A DNA stretch of 64,000 bases from NCBI GenBank assembly GCA_049115495.1, contig JAGDZV010000001.1, forward strand, positions 434,001 through 498,000, written 5' to 3'. The notes under the pieces were generated by a model. The model did not search any database, was not told the origin of the DNA, and was given only the letters and a program-made list of their open reading frames with translations. Both the position numbers and the translations under genes were made by a program. The DNA is from JACPUW01 sp049115495 (GTDB lineage: Bacteria > Bacteroidota > Bacteroidia > CAILMK01 > JACPUW01). Below, one piece after another: positions 1 to 9,270 of this stretch (positions are counted from its first letter, which is position 1; the number at the start of each line of letters is the position of its first letter).

Positions 1-1496
1 GAATTATATATTGTTTAAGTCGTAAATCTACTGAAGAACTGGCTGAGACGCTTAGAGTGAATGGTCTTAATGCCTTAGAATACCATGCGGGTATGGATTC
101 TGGTACAAGGTCAAAGCATCAAGACGCCTTTTTGATGGAAGAAGTTGATGTAATTGTAGCAACAATTGCCTTTGGTATGGGTATAGATAAGCCTGATGTA
201 AGGTTTGTGATTCACTACGATGTTCCTAAAAGTATTGAAAGCTATTATCAAGAAACCGGAAGGGCCGGCCGTGATGGTATAAAATCAGATTGCATCTTAT
301 TTTATGATTATAAAGATCTTTCAAAACTTGAACATTTCTTAAAAGACAAACCAGTTTCAGAAAGAGAAGTAGGAATGCAGCTACTTGAAGAAATGGCGGC
401 ATTTAGTGAAAGTTCTGGTTGTAGAAGAAAAGGTATCTTACACTACTTTGGCGAAGACCATGATGATACAGCTTGCCGCATTGAAGGCAAGATAAAAATG
501 TGCGATAATTGTGTTCATCCGAAGGAAAGGTTTGATGCCAAGGTACAGGTAAAGCAAGTTATCGACCTTCTTTTAGAGATTAAGGATAAATTCTTAATGA
601 AGCATATCATTCAGGTTATTCGTGGAGAAAAGAAACAACGCGTAGTTTCTTACGAGCACGATAAGCTTGAAATGTTTGGCTTTGGTAAAGACAATGATTA
701 TAACTATTGGAAAAGCATAATAAGAGCTGCAATGCTCGAAGGGCTGATTGCTAAAGATATAGAAACCTACGGTACGCTCAAAGTAACCAATGACGGAAAG
801 GCTTTCTTAGAATCTCCAAGAACCATTGAAGTTGCCATAGATCATGATTTTGAAGATGACACCGCTGATGCAGTTGTTACTACAGGTCAAAAGCAAGCTG
901 GTTATGATAAGGTTCTCTTTGCACTTTTAAAAGAAAAAAGATTTGAAGTTGCACATCAGCACAACTTACCCCCTTACATAATATTTCAAGATCCTTCTTT
1001 AGAAGAAATGGCAATTCGCTACCCAATTACCATGGAAGAAATGGGTAATGTGGTAGGAGTAAGTGCTACAAAAGCAAGAAGATATGCCAAGCCTTTTATT
1101 AAAGTAATAAAGAAGTACGTTGAAGAAAATGATATTGAAAGACCTGATGATCTAATAATTAAATCAGTAGTTTCAAAATCTGCCAATAAGGTATATATCA
1201 TTCAGTCATTAGACCGAAAGCTAGACTTTGAAGATATTGCCAATTCCAAAGGCATGGATATGGATGGGCTTCTTACAGAAATTGAAAACATTGTTTTTTC
1301 TGGCACAAAACTTAATATAGATTACTATGTAAATGACTTGATTGACGAAGATGATCAAGAAGACATTTATGAGTACTTTAGAGAAGCAGAGAATTCTTCT
1401 TTAGAAGCAGCTATGGAAGAGTTTGGCGAAGATGTTTACAGTTACGAAGAAATGAGACTGGTTAAAATCAAGTTCATTTCAGACATGGCCAACTAA
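1..1496 (+). CDS. recQ: ATP-dependent DNA helicase RecQ (3' part, cut by window edge)
   Basis: This is a 3'-5' DNA helicase of recombination and repair, truncated at its 5' end by the window edge; the reading frame is open from base 3. The visible part starts inside the second RecA-like domain and holds the motif VI signature QETGRAGRDG near base 249. A four-cysteine zinc-binding module follows (Cys codons between about 420 and 511, ending CDNC), then a winged-helix RQC region, an HRDC domain (about 920-1130) and an acidic C-terminal helical extension. The order helicase, zinc, RQC, HRDC is that of full-length bacterial RecQ, and the long acidic tail is common in Bacteroidota RecQ. The GTG at 57 is internal, because in-frame residues upstream of it (IIYCLSRKSTEELAETLR) continue the helicase domain. 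Confidence 0.95.
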   Translation, partial: IIYCLSRKSTEELAETLRVNGLNALEYHAGMDSGTRSKHQDAFLMEEVDVIVATIAFGMGIDKPDVRFVIHYDVPKSIESYYQETGRAGRDGIKSDCILFYDYKDLSKLEHFLKDKPVSEREVGMQLLEEMAAFSESSGCRRKGILHYFGEDHDDTACRIEGKIKMCDNCVHPKERFDAKVQVKQVIDLLLEIKDKFLMKHIIQVIRGEKKQRVVSYEHDKLEMFGFGKDNDYNYWKSIIRAAMLEGLIAKDIETYGTLKVTNDGKAFLESPRTIEVAIDHDFEDDTADAVVTTGQKQAGYDKVLFALLKEKRFEVAHQHNLPPYIIFQDPSLEEMAIRYPITMEEMGNVVGVSATKARRYAKPFIKVIKKYVEENDIERPDDLIIKSVVSKSANKVYIIQSLDRKLDFEDIANSKGMDMDGLLTEIENIVFSGTKLNIDYYVNDLIDEDDQEDIYEYFREAENSSLEAAMEEFGEDVYSYEEMRLVKIKFISDMAN

Positions 1497-1530
1497 GTAT
1501 TTAACACTCAGAAATTAAAAGAGATTAAAG

Positions 1531-2511
1531 GTGAAATTCAGAACAGATTTAAGAATTTCACCTTTTTCTTTTAACATAGAACATAGTAAACCAGTATTGC
1601 TTTTAGGCTCTTGTTTCTCAAGCAATATTGGATTAAAACTTAAAAAATATAGGTTTAAGACTACCATAAATCCACACGGAATAGTCTTTAACCCACATTC
1701 TCTTTCTCAAATAATTTGCAACGCAATTGATGGTGAAGGCATTAATGAGCAATTTATAGTTGATAGTGGCAATGAATTTAAAAGTCTTGAATATCACTCA
1801 GACCTAAACGGGAGCAGCCGTGAAGAGTTAATTCAAAAAATTGCTGTAGCCAATGTTAAACTTAGCATGTCAATAAAACATGCTCACACAGTATTTTTAA
1901 CCTTGGGCTCATCTTGGGTTTATGAATTTAAAAGTTTGAATAGAATTATTTCAAACTGCCAAAAGCAACCGCAAACTCAATTCAACAAGAAACTTTTGTC
2001 AGTATCTGAAATTTCAGATAGTCTTAATAGAATTATTGAAAGTATTAAAAAGGTAAACCCAAATTTAAACGTAGTATTTACGGTAAGCCCAATAAGGCAT
2101 ATTAAAGACGGGATTATAGAAAATCAAAGAAGTAAAAGCCACTTGATTGCAGCAGTGCATAACATAGTTGACCAATTTGAATGTTGCAATTATTTCCCAA
2201 GCTATGAGCTTTTGATTGATGATTTAAGAGACTATCGTTTTTATGAGAAAGACCTAATTCACCCTAATGACCAATCGATTGAATACGTTTGGGAGCAATT
2301 TGAAAGAGGTTTTTTTAATGAGCAAACATCTGAAATCAATCGCCTTATAGGCAAATTAAATTCTGCTCTTGCTCATAGAATAATTGGAAATGATAAAAAT
2401 ATCACCCAAAAATTCATTGTGAATTCAATAAAACTTTGCGAAACTCTTGAACAAGCTTTGAGTGTAAGCTTGGCCGTAGAAAAAGAGCACTTTTTGAATT
2501 TGAACAAATAA
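1531..2511 (+). CDS. GSCFA domain protein
   Basis: This 326-residue protein carries the signature that names the GSCFA family: GSCFS at residues 26-30, followed by INPHGIVFNP (46-55), TLGSSWVY (124-131) and a late HPND motif. The motif layout resembles SGNH/GDSL-type esterases, with the Ser/Cys of the first block and the late His as candidate catalytic residues; that reading is inference, and the family has no firmly established substrate. There is no signal peptide, so it is probably cytoplasmic. The start is a GTG, 34 bases after recQ and in the same direction, so co-transcription is likely. It ends 9 bases from the convergent T9SS gene. Confidence 0.85.
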   Translation: MKFRTDLRISPFSFNIEHSKPVLLLGSCFSSNIGLKLKKYRFKTTINPHGIVFNPHSLSQIICNAIDGEGINEQFIVDSGNEFKSLEYHSDLNGSSREELIQKIAVANVKLSMSIKHAHTVFLTLGSSWVYEFKSLNRIISNCQKQPQTQFNKKLLSVSEISDSLNRIIESIKKVNPNLNVVFTVSPIRHIKDGIIENQRSKSHLIAAVHNIVDQFECCNYFPSYELLIDDLRDYRFYEKDLIHPNDQSIEYVWEQFERGFFNEQTSEINRLIGKLNSALAHRIIGNDKNITQKFIVNSIKLCETLEQALSVSLAVEKEHFLNLNK

Positions 2512-2520
2512 AAGAACCAA

Positions 2521-3507
2521 TTACTCTACTAAAATTTCTTTTGAAGCAACTCCTTTATCAGTCATAATTAAAAGGTGATAAATACCTTTTACTAAGCCAT
2601 CAACTTTTACTTCATTCCCTGTCTTAGCACGCTGAAAAACCATTTTGCCTGAAGCATCAAAAAGATAAACTTGCTCAACATTTATTGTTGAGGAGATTAT
2701 AAAATTTCCATTTGAAGGATTTGGAAAAACATCTACATTTTTAGCATTCAACATTTCGCCTAATCCTGTTGATATACTTAGGTCGAGAAATTGGGCTTCT
2801 TGCACTCCGTTTGCATCATATATTCCTCTTATTATTGGATAACCAAATTCCGGAGCATAAAACTCATACACTGTTTCCTTCTCATTAAATGTACTAACAG
2901 TATCGGTACCTGTTACTACAATAAAACTCAAATTATTTTCAATATCTAGTATTAAAACATCGTAAACTGAGTCATTTGGCATTTTTGCATTTCCACTATT
3001 AATTGCATTTAGACTTCTCTCATAATCAACGTAAATCTGTGCAAACCCAAGACTCAATACAGTTGAGCCTTTTGAATAATAAGAAGTACCTAAACTTAAA
3101 GGTGTAGGTAAATATTGCAAGGCGGTGTCAAACTTGGCTACCTGTCCTTGAATACTCATGCCTTGTACAAATAGGCCAGTATCTCTAATTTCCATCAAAA
3201 AGTCCAAATCTTGCTGCATGGCTATGTCAGCATCAGGAAAAGAAGTGCTAAACTCACTTGTGTCTGGATTATAAAAAAGAACAGTATCAAAATTGCCTCC
3301 TGTTAACCAGCTAAAATCAAAAGTTACTGGGTTAGCATCCGCTACTTTTATAAATTCTGAATCATCCCAATTGTTACTTTCCTTAAACATTGTATCTCTC
3401 AAATAAGATTCTCCAATTTCAGGCAGGTTCTCTTTTTCTATGGTTACTTGGGCAAAAGAGACAAAGCCAACCAGCAATGCTAGTAGAGATAATGTAGATT
3501 TCTTCAT
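2521..3507 (-). CDS. Secreted protein with T9SS type A sorting domain
   Basis: This 328-residue protein of unknown role is exported by the type IX secretion system. It opens with a clear Sec signal peptide (MKKSTLSLLALLVGFVSFAQ) and closes with a type A sorting domain of about 75 residues (VFPNPSNGNF..., a central YLFDASGKMV strand, and a basic end). The middle part is rich in aspartate and aromatic residues and resembles no enzyme family I recognise. It lies downstream of the TonB-dependent receptor on the same strand with a 71-base gap, so it may be read with it. The product is expected at the cell surface or released. Confidence 0.85.
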   Translation of the reverse strand: MKKSTLSLLALLVGFVSFAQVTIEKENLPEIGESYLRDTMFKESNNWDDSEFIKVADANPVTFDFSWLTGGNFDTVLFYNPDTSEFSTSFPDADIAMQQDLDFLMEIRDTGLFVQGMSIQGQVAKFDTALQYLPTPLSLGTSYYSKGSTVLSLGFAQIYVDYERSLNAINSGNAKMPNDSVYDVLILDIENNLSFIVVTGTDTVSTFNEKETVYEFYAPEFGYPIIRGIYDANGVQEAQFLDLSISTGLGEMLNAKNVDVFPNPSNGNFIISSTINVEQVYLFDASGKMVFQRAKTGNEVKVDGLVKGIYHLLIMTDKGVASKEILVE

Positions 3508-3578
3508 GTTTGGATTTGAACAGCCAAATAAGTGATTATTGTTTTAACCACCAACAAGAGTATCGTTTTAAACTGGTA

Positions 3579-5957
3579 TTAAAACTCAATAATAACACCT
3601 AAAGTGGGAAGCGTGTTACCAACATTATTGGTAAGAAGCGTATACTCATATAGGCCGTTTTCGCCAAGAATTGGATCTCCGTTGTCATCAACATCAACAT
3701 CTAGATTGGGCTGAGCGGCCAAAGAAGAGCCAAATACGTTTTGTACATCAAAATATAGGTTAAGATTAACTCTATTAAAAAACCACTTTTTATCTAGTCG
3801 TACATCAAGCTGATTAAAATTATTTACTCTCTCAGAGTTTAGTTGTGCATAATCCGGTAATCCTCTTCTTGTAATGTCCCAAACCTGCGGGCTGGTAGAT
3901 CTGTCAATATCAAATGGTGTATAAGGTGCACCTGTAACAAACCACCACCGGGCCCCAAACTCCCAGTTCTTTTTTAGTTTTTTACCAGCTGTCATGCTCA
4001 ATATGTGCCTACTATCCCAAGCACTTGGCACAAATTCACCATTTTTATCTTCGAACTCACTCCATAATAATGTGTATGAAAGTATACCATAAAAACCCTT
4101 AAATAACTTTTGTTGAAATAAAAACTCAACACCATAAGTCCTTCCTTGGGCTGAAGATTCTGCCGGCTCATTGCCTATCACCCCAAAATCACTGCCCAAA
4201 TTGGCTAATGTAATTGAGTCAGTTAATAAGAAAGGATAATTGCTATACCTCTTATAAAAGCCTTCAAGTGTAATTCTCGAATTTGTTTTTGTATTCCATT
4301 CAATTCCCGCAACAATATGATCGGCCTGTATGTAATCCATTCTATCTTGATTAACTAACTGATCTTCATTGTTTTTATAGCCTAAAACTGTATTTGGCGG
4401 TAGCTGAAAATATCTTCCTGTATTAAAGTTTAATGCAAAACTCTCGTTCAAAATATATGATGCCGAAAATCTTGGTGAAAACTGCTCCCAAAACTTCATC
4501 ATCTCGTCATTGTAATCAGCCGCATCCATTCTAAAACCAAACGAGAGCAAAAGCTTATCATCTAAAAGTTTTCTGCTGGCTTGCCCAAATGCTGCATATC
4601 TAGCGTAGTCTAAATCGCTTGAAAATTGCCTTTCTAAAACACCAAATGGCGTAGAAATTTTATTGTACGTGCTGTTTGAATAATATACTTTTTCAGCCCC
4701 AGCGCCTATGTTGAATGACCATTTACCAAATCTGCTAAAGTTTTCATATCTAAGTTTATTCTCTACTTCTTCGCTTAAGTAGTCAAGAATTACATTATTG
4801 GGATCAGAATCATCATTATTCTGATACTTATACGTTGTATTATTTAGCTTGCTTCGGCTGAAAACGAAATTGCTGTAGCTGTTTTTATGAAATCTTGTAT
4901 ACTTAAAGCCCCTGGTATAATTGTATTGTTCATTTACGGGTAAGTAGTTGAGTATAAAACGCTGCTCACGTGTTTCATTGGCGTCTAAATTAAGCTCAAA
5001 ATTATCAACAGCCCCAATACCAATAATGGTAAAGTGGTTTTTTTGATTTGGCTCTATTTTAAACTTGAATTGTAAGTCTGTATAAATTGGTAAAAATGGC
5101 AATCCAATTTGCTGAAATAAAAACTGTAAATAAGACCTACGATATGAAACCATATATGTTGCCTTGTCAGAAATTGGCCCATCAATTAAAATCCCAAGAT
5201 CACTAGCGCCTACAGTACCCTGAAAATTATGCTTTTCCTTGTCTCCTGATTTTTGTTTAAAGTCCATTACTGAACTTAAAGTGTTCCCTCTGTTTGCAGG
5301 AAATGCTCCAGAATAAAACTCAACTTCTCTTATAAAGTTAACATTGATCATACCTACTGGCCCGCCGCTTGCACCCTGTGTTGCAAAGTGATTTATAGTA
5401 GGAATTTCAATATCGTCAAGATAAAAACGGTTCTCATTTGGAGCCCCTCCCCTTATAATGAGGTCGTTTCTAAAAGAAACAGTTGGTGTTACCCCCGGAA
5501 GCGTTTGAATAACCCTTGATATATCTCTGTTTCCGCCAGGATTTCTTTCAATCTCATTTACTCCTATAGTTCTAAGAGAAACTGGCGCTTCTTCCTTTTT
5601 CTCAAAGGCCTTTGTGGTAATTACAACTTCATCAAGAGCCTGACTTGATTCTTTTAAGTCAAAATTTACTTCTATTGATTTATTACCATCAACTTTAATT
5701 TCATAAACAATCTTTGAGTCATAACCAATGTATGTGGCCATAACATTATACAGCCCTGGCTCAATGTTCTCAATTCTAAAATTACCATCAATATCACTGG
5801 TGGCACCATAAACAGTGCCTTGAATACCCACATTGGCAAATGGTAATGGTTCATTATTTATTCCATTGTAAATCCTACCTTTAATTGTGCCAGTTTGGGC
5901 ATACGAAAAAGTACTAATGCAAAGTGACAGTAGTAAAAAATTGATTTTTGCTCTCAT
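3579..5957 (-). CDS. TonB-dependent outer-membrane receptor with carboxypeptidase-regulatory-like domain
   Basis: This is an outer-membrane active transporter of about 792 residues. A signal peptide ending FSYAQ is followed by a carboxypeptidase D regulatory-like beta-sandwich (TGTIKGRIYNG... to about residue 100), a plug domain (about 110-220, with LIIRGGAPNENRFYLDDIEIP) and a 22-strand-type barrel ending in a terminal aromatic (VIIEF). I start it at the ATG at 5957 (MRAKINFLLLS), because an upstream in-frame start at 5984 would put a charged extension before the signal peptide. It is too short and too plug-typical for SusC, and no SusD lies beside it. The substrate is unknown. The rhodanese lipoprotein lies 64 bases upstream on the same strand. 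Confidence 0.92.
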   Translation of the reverse strand: MRAKINFLLLSLCISTFSYAQTGTIKGRIYNGINNEPLPFANVGIQGTVYGATSDIDGNFRIENIEPGLYNVMATYIGYDSKIVYEIKVDGNKSIEVNFDLKESSQALDEVVITTKAFEKKEEAPVSLRTIGVNEIERNPGGNRDISRVIQTLPGVTPTVSFRNDLIIRGGAPNENRFYLDDIEIPTINHFATQGASGGPVGMINVNFIREVEFYSGAFPANRGNTLSSVMDFKQKSGDKEKHNFQGTVGASDLGILIDGPISDKATYMVSYRRSYLQFLFQQIGLPFLPIYTDLQFKFKIEPNQKNHFTIIGIGAVDNFELNLDANETREQRFILNYLPVNEQYNYTRGFKYTRFHKNSYSNFVFSRSKLNNTTYKYQNNDDSDPNNVILDYLSEEVENKLRYENFSRFGKWSFNIGAGAEKVYYSNSTYNKISTPFGVLERQFSSDLDYARYAAFGQASRKLLDDKLLLSFGFRMDAADYNDEMMKFWEQFSPRFSASYILNESFALNFNTGRYFQLPPNTVLGYKNNEDQLVNQDRMDYIQADHIVAGIEWNTKTNSRITLEGFYKRYSNYPFLLTDSITLANLGSDFGVIGNEPAESSAQGRTYGVEFLFQQKLFKGFYGILSYTLLWSEFEDKNGEFVPSAWDSRHILSMTAGKKLKKNWEFGARWWFVTGAPYTPFDIDRSTSPQVWDITRRGLPDYAQLNSERVNNFNQLDVRLDKKWFFNRVNLNLYFDVQNVFGSSLAAQPNLDVDVDDNGDPILGENGLYEYTLLTNNVGNTLPTLGVIIEF

Positions 5958-6021
5958 TATCTTCCAAATTCGAGCTATTAACAAGTGTATCTTTTAGAAG
6001 TTTGCTAAATATCAAAAAAAA

Positions 6022-6528
6022 TTAAGGTAGCACCACATTCGCTCTTTTTAAAAAAGCTCCCCATTTTACATCATATCCGTGTACATCATTTGTTTTCCCC
6101 ATTTTGTTAAATATTTCGCCACCAGAGTTTGACCATTCAAATATGCCCCCATATAGATTAAGTACATTTTTGTAACCATTTGCTTTAAGTCTCTCGCCAA
6201 TTTTACCACTTCTGTACCCTACTGAACAGTACACAATAATTGTTTTTGAAGTATCAATATTTTTAACCCGTTCAATAGAAAAGTCACTATACCCAACCCA
6301 TTTTGCTCCTTTCAAATGGCTTACATTATACTCTTCAATTTCTCTCGCATCCAAAAAAACAAATTCATCCCAACGCTTTGATTCTTTTAAAAGATTTACA
6401 TCAACTAGCGAAATATCTTTTGGTATTATAGGGCGAATTAAACTATCAAATGCGGGGCTTTCAACTTTCATTTGACCACAAGAATTAATGGCTATTGACA
6501 ACATAAAGAATATGAGCAGTCTTCTCAT
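6022..6528 (-). CDS. Rhodanese-like lipoprotein
   Basis: This single-domain rhodanese of 168 residues carries a lipoprotein signal (MRRLLIFFMLSIAINSC, acylated Cys at residue 17). The active-site loop CSVGYRS is intact, so it can plausibly carry a persulfide in the periplasm or at a membrane face. It stands head-to-head with the CstB-like sulfur operon (about 300 bases apart) and in line with the TonB-dependent receptor, a context that suggests extracytoplasmic sulfur handling, although no substrate can be read from the sequence. The C-terminal extension after the fold (HGYDVKWGAFLKRANVVLP) is unassigned. Confidence 0.88.
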   Translation of the reverse strand: MRRLLIFFMLSIAINSCGQMKVESPAFDSLIRPIIPKDISLVDVNLLKESKRWDEFVFLDAREIEEYNVSHLKGAKWVGYSDFSIERVKNIDTSKTIIVYCSVGYRSGKIGERLKANGYKNVLNLYGGIFEWSNSGGEIFNKMGKTNDVHGYDVKWGAFLKRANVVLP

Positions 6529-6538
6529 TTAGGTTTTA

Positions 6539-6703
6539 TTATTTTGCACAGTTGACACAATGCAAACTCCCAAGTATAAGTTTCAATATTATCAATGGCC
6601 TTTCGAAATCTATTCCTTTTTTGCTCACAATTTCTATTTCAATTCTCATTAGCTTTAGAAAAATAGAACTCGTAATTTGATTCATTTGTTCTTCAGCTAG
6701 CAT
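6539..6703 (-). CDS. Doubtful small ORF, 54 residues
   Basis: This minus-strand frame runs from an ATG at 6703 to a TAA at 6539-6541, just upstream of and co-directional with the rhodanese lipoprotein. The predicted peptide is helical at its N-terminus and ends with a CxxC pair (HCVNCAK). It matches no family I know. Codon use is compatible with the neighbours, but the length is within what chance allows in AT-rich DNA. It could instead be untranslated leader of the rhodanese transcript. Confidence 0.2.
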   Translation of the reverse strand: MLAEEQMNQITSSIFLKLMRIEIEIVSKKGIDFERPLIILKLILGSLHCVNCAK

Positions 6704-6787
6704 AGAAAAACCTACTTTTAAATATAGTTTAAACGTTAAAAAGAGCCATTGTAATTTATGTCACTTACAGCATTTAGAGTCACAATA

Positions 6788-6795
6788 TACTTTTG
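6788..6795 (+). promoter_or_regulatory. Putative -7 element (TACTTTTG) of the sulfur operon
   Basis: TACTTTTG matches the Bacteroidota -7 consensus TAnnTTTG and sits 34 bases before the CstB-like start codon. The expected -33 TTTG is poorly matched. Assigned by pattern only. Confidence 0.4.
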
Positions 6796-6829
6796 CTCTG
6801 TTCTTAATTAAGAATAAATCTAAATAACA

Positions 6830-8236
6830 ATGATAATCGAACAAATATATACGGGTTGTTTGGCTCAAGGAGCCTATTATATTGAGTCAAAGGGCGAAGC
6901 TGCCATAATTGATCCTTTAAGAGAAACAGATCCTTATTTAAAAAGAGCAGCAAAAGATAATGCCAAAATAAAATACATTTTAGAGACGCATTTTCATGCT
7001 GATTTCGTTTCGGGACATGTAGACCTTTCTTCAAAAACAGGCGCCAAAATTGTATTTGGACCAAATGCATCAACAGAATACGATGCTCATATTGCTAAAG
7101 ATAATGAAGAATTTAAGGTTGGCGATATAACACTAAAAGTGCTTCATACACCTGGGCATACTATGGAATCTACAACGTTTTTGCTAATTGATGAAAACGG
7201 TAAAGATCACTGCATTTTTAGCGGTGATACTTTATTTATTGGAGATGTAGGTAGGCCAGATCTTGCAGTAAAAACTGATTTAACAAAAGAAGACCTTGCA
7301 AAACACCTTTTTGATAGTCTAAGAAACAAGATTATGACCTTGCCAGATGACGTTATTGTTTATCCTGCTCACGGTGCCGGCTCGGCCTGCGGTAAAAACA
7401 TGAGCAAGGAGACATATGATACCCTTGGCAACCAAAAAGCTAACAATTATGCGCTAAGGGCTGATATGACTCAAGATGAGTTTGTAAAAGAAGTTACTGA
7501 CGGCATACTACCTCCTCCGCAGTATTTCCCTAAAAATGTAATGCTTAATAAGAACGGCTACGAGAGCCTTGACAGTGTAAAAGCCAATGGACTTAAAGCG
7601 CTCAATGCAAAAGAGTTTGAATTTTTGGTAAATGATCAGGGCGCTTTAATGATTGATACAAGGGCAACATCTGATTTTGAAAAAGCACATATCCCTAACT
7701 CAATATTTATTGGTCTTGACGGAAGCTTTGCCAGTTGGGTAGGCACGCTTGTGAGCGATATTAATCAGCCTATTGTTTTTATTGCAGACCAAGGAACAGA
7801 AGAAGAAGTTGTAACAAGACTTTCTAGAGTTGGTTATGATAATACCTTAGGTTATTTAGAAGGAGGCATTTCTGCTTGGAAAAACGACGGTTTTGAAACA
7901 GAATCAATAAACTGTGTTACCGTAGAGGAATTAGAAGGACTTTTAAAGAAAGAAAAGCTCAACATAGTAGATGTTAGAAAACCTACTGAATTTGTTGCAG
8001 AACATGTGGACGGAGCAAAAAATGTGGCTCTTGATTATTTAAGTGAAAACTTGAGCGAGATTGATAAAAATCAAACTAACTATTTGCATTGTGCAGCGGG
8101 CTACAGGTCGTTAATAGCATCATCTATACTTCAATCAAGAGGGTTTGACATTGTAAATATTCAAGGCGGTTTTGAAGCAATTGTTGAATCAAATATTAAG
8201 ACCACAGATTACGTCTGCCCTTCAACCCTTAAATAA
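6830..8236 (+). CDS. CstB-like persulfide dioxygenase fused to two rhodanese domains
   Basis: This 468-residue enzyme has a metallo-beta-lactamase domain followed by two rhodanese domains, the architecture of CstB-type persulfide dioxygenase-sulfurtransferases that oxidise low-molecular-weight persulfides to thiosulfate. Iron ligands of the ETHE1/CstB type are visible: H54, H56, D58 and H63 in THFHADFVSGH, then H110 (TPGHT) and D133 (SGDTLF). The middle rhodanese (about 255-355) has lost its active-site cysteine, with D320 in the loop (ADQGTEEE), whereas the C-terminal one keeps C421 in HCAAGYRS. A catalytically dead middle domain is also the known CstB arrangement. It leads an operon with two YeeE/YedE genes (14-base gap), which supports a role in sulfide or persulfide detoxification or sulfur supply. 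Confidence 0.9.
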   Translation: MIIEQIYTGCLAQGAYYIESKGEAAIIDPLRETDPYLKRAAKDNAKIKYILETHFHADFVSGHVDLSSKTGAKIVFGPNASTEYDAHIAKDNEEFKVGDITLKVLHTPGHTMESTTFLLIDENGKDHCIFSGDTLFIGDVGRPDLAVKTDLTKEDLAKHLFDSLRNKIMTLPDDVIVYPAHGAGSACGKNMSKETYDTLGNQKANNYALRADMTQDEFVKEVTDGILPPPQYFPKNVMLNKNGYESLDSVKANGLKALNAKEFEFLVNDQGALMIDTRATSDFEKAHIPNSIFIGLDGSFASWVGTLVSDINQPIVFIADQGTEEEVVTRLSRVGYDNTLGYLEGGISAWKNDGFETESINCVTVEELEGLLKKEKLNIVDVRKPTEFVAEHVDGAKNVALDYLSENLSEIDKNQTNYLHCAAGYRSLIASSILQSRGFDIVNIQGGFEAIVESNIKTTDYVCPSTLK

Positions 8237-8250
8237 AATAATAAACACAT

Positions 8251-8805
8251 ATGGATCTTATTCTTGAACCCTGGCCATGGTATGTATCTGGCCCACTCAT
8301 AGGTTTAACACTAATTATTAGCATTCTTATTGGAGGTGAACCTTTAGGAGTTTCATCATCATTTCGTCATATCTGTTCAGCATGCGTTCCCGGCGATGTT
8401 GAATTCTTTAAATACGATTGGAAAAAGTACATCTGGAATTTACTATTTGTCTTGGGGATTGGAATCGGAGGCTTTGTAGCCACAAACTTTTTAAACACAC
8501 CAGAAAAAATTCCTATTTCTGAACAAACAGTTGCTGATTTAAATGAGATTGGACTAACCGATCTAAATGGCTTTGTTCCTACAGAAATATTCAGCTTCTC
8601 AAATCTATTGAGTTTAAACGGTTTCATTTTTATGATACTTGGCGGCCTTCTTGTCGGCTTCGGTGTTCGATTTGCTGGGGGCTGTACAAGCGGACACACA
8701 ATTTCAGGCATTTCTAACCTGCAATGGGTAAGCTTGGTAGCTACTATTTCATTTTTTGTTGGTGGCTTAGTTATGACCCACTTCATTTACCCATTAATCT
8801 TTTAA
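8251..8805 (+). CDS. YeeE/YedE family inner-membrane sulfur transporter, first half
   Basis: This 184-residue membrane protein has about four hydrophobic segments and two cysteine motifs typical of the YeeE/YedE (TsuA) fold, SACVPGD near residue 48 and GGCTSGHT near residue 149. The characterised relative takes up thiosulfate through conserved cysteines in a symmetric fold. Here the fold appears split over two genes, this one and the next, which starts 3 bases after this stop. It follows the CstB-like gene directly, so it may import or export the sulfur species that enzyme handles. The exact substrate cannot be read from sequence. Confidence 0.88.
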   Translation: MDLILEPWPWYVSGPLIGLTLIISILIGGEPLGVSSSFRHICSACVPGDVEFFKYDWKKYIWNLLFVLGIGIGGFVATNFLNTPEKIPISEQTVADLNEIGLTDLNGFVPTEIFSFSNLLSLNGFIFMILGGLLVGFGVRFAGGCTSGHTISGISNLQWVSLVATISFFVGGLVMTHFIYPLIF

Positions 8806-8808
8806 AAA

Positions 8809-9222
8809 ATGAATAAAAAGATCATACAATTAGTACTCGGTATACTTTTCGGGATTTTGCTTACTAAAGCAGAAGTTATTTCTTGGTTTAGAATTCAAGA
8901 GATGTTTAGATTCCAAGCTTTTCATATGTATGGAATTATTGGTAGCGCAATTGTTGTAGGCCTTATTGGATTACAAATAATCAAGGCTACCAAAGCGAAA
9001 AATATTTATGGAGATACTGTTAACATTCCAGACAAAAAATGGCACTGGGGTGCTGTTTTTGGTGGTGTTTCATTCGGATTAGGATGGGCACTTACTGGAG
9101 CATGCCCAGGCCCCCTTTTCGCTCTTTTTGGAAGCGGTTATTATGTATTTATTGTTCCAATTCTATTTGCCATATTAGGTACTTATCTATACGGTAGACT
9201 AAGAAATTACCTACCGCACTAA
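8809..9222 (+). CDS. YeeE/YedE family inner-membrane sulfur transporter, second half
   Basis: This 137-residue partner of the preceding gene has four hydrophobic segments and a conserved GACPGPLFALFGSG motif with the family cysteine. It is the shorter half (DUF6691-like) that commonly accompanies a longer YeeE half in Bacteroidota. Tight spacing, 3 bases after the upstream stop, implies translational coupling and a heteromeric transporter. It is the last gene of the sulfur operon; the stop is followed after 11 bases by the promoter of the first small RNA, and no separate terminator for the operon is visible. Confidence 0.88.
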   Translation: MNKKIIQLVLGILFGILLTKAEVISWFRIQEMFRFQAFHMYGIIGSAIVVGLIGLQIIKATKAKNIYGDTVNIPDKKWHWGAVFGGVSFGLGWALTGACPGPLFALFGSGYYVFIVPILFAILGTYLYGRLRNYLPH

Positions 9223-9233
9223 TTGGATTAAAA

Positions 9234-9264
9234 TTTGGAGTAATAAATAATTATAGTACTTTTG
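9234..9264 (+). promoter_or_regulatory. Promoter of small RNA unit 1
   Basis: A TTTG at 9234-9237 is separated by 19 bases from TACTTTTG at 9257-9264. This fits the Bacteroidota vegetative consensus (TTTG, N19-21, TAnnTTTG) at both boxes and in spacing. It predicts a transcript start near 9271. Confidence 0.65.
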
Positions 9265-9270
9265 ACTCAT

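Larger units (their letters stand above)
6529..6829. other. Divergent intergenic region with promoter and one doubtful small ORF
   Basis: This 301-base gap separates the rhodanese lipoprotein (minus) from the CstB-like gene (plus). It contains a promoter-like element for the plus-strand operon at 6788-6795. On the minus strand, 6539-6703 can encode 54 residues (start MLAEEQMNQITSS, end HCVNCAK), stopping 10 bases before the rhodanese start. I recognise no family and see no ribosome-binding signal, so it is recorded only as a candidate. Nothing else stands out. Confidence 0.4.

Noticed and set aside
3579..5957. SusC-type receptor with a SusD partner
   Set aside because: The protein is about 200 residues too short for SusC, and neither neighbour looks like SusD.
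6804..7073. A minus-strand frame of 89 residues
   Set aside because: It lies antisense to the metallo-beta-lactamase domain, whose metal-ligand motifs prove the plus-strand frame.
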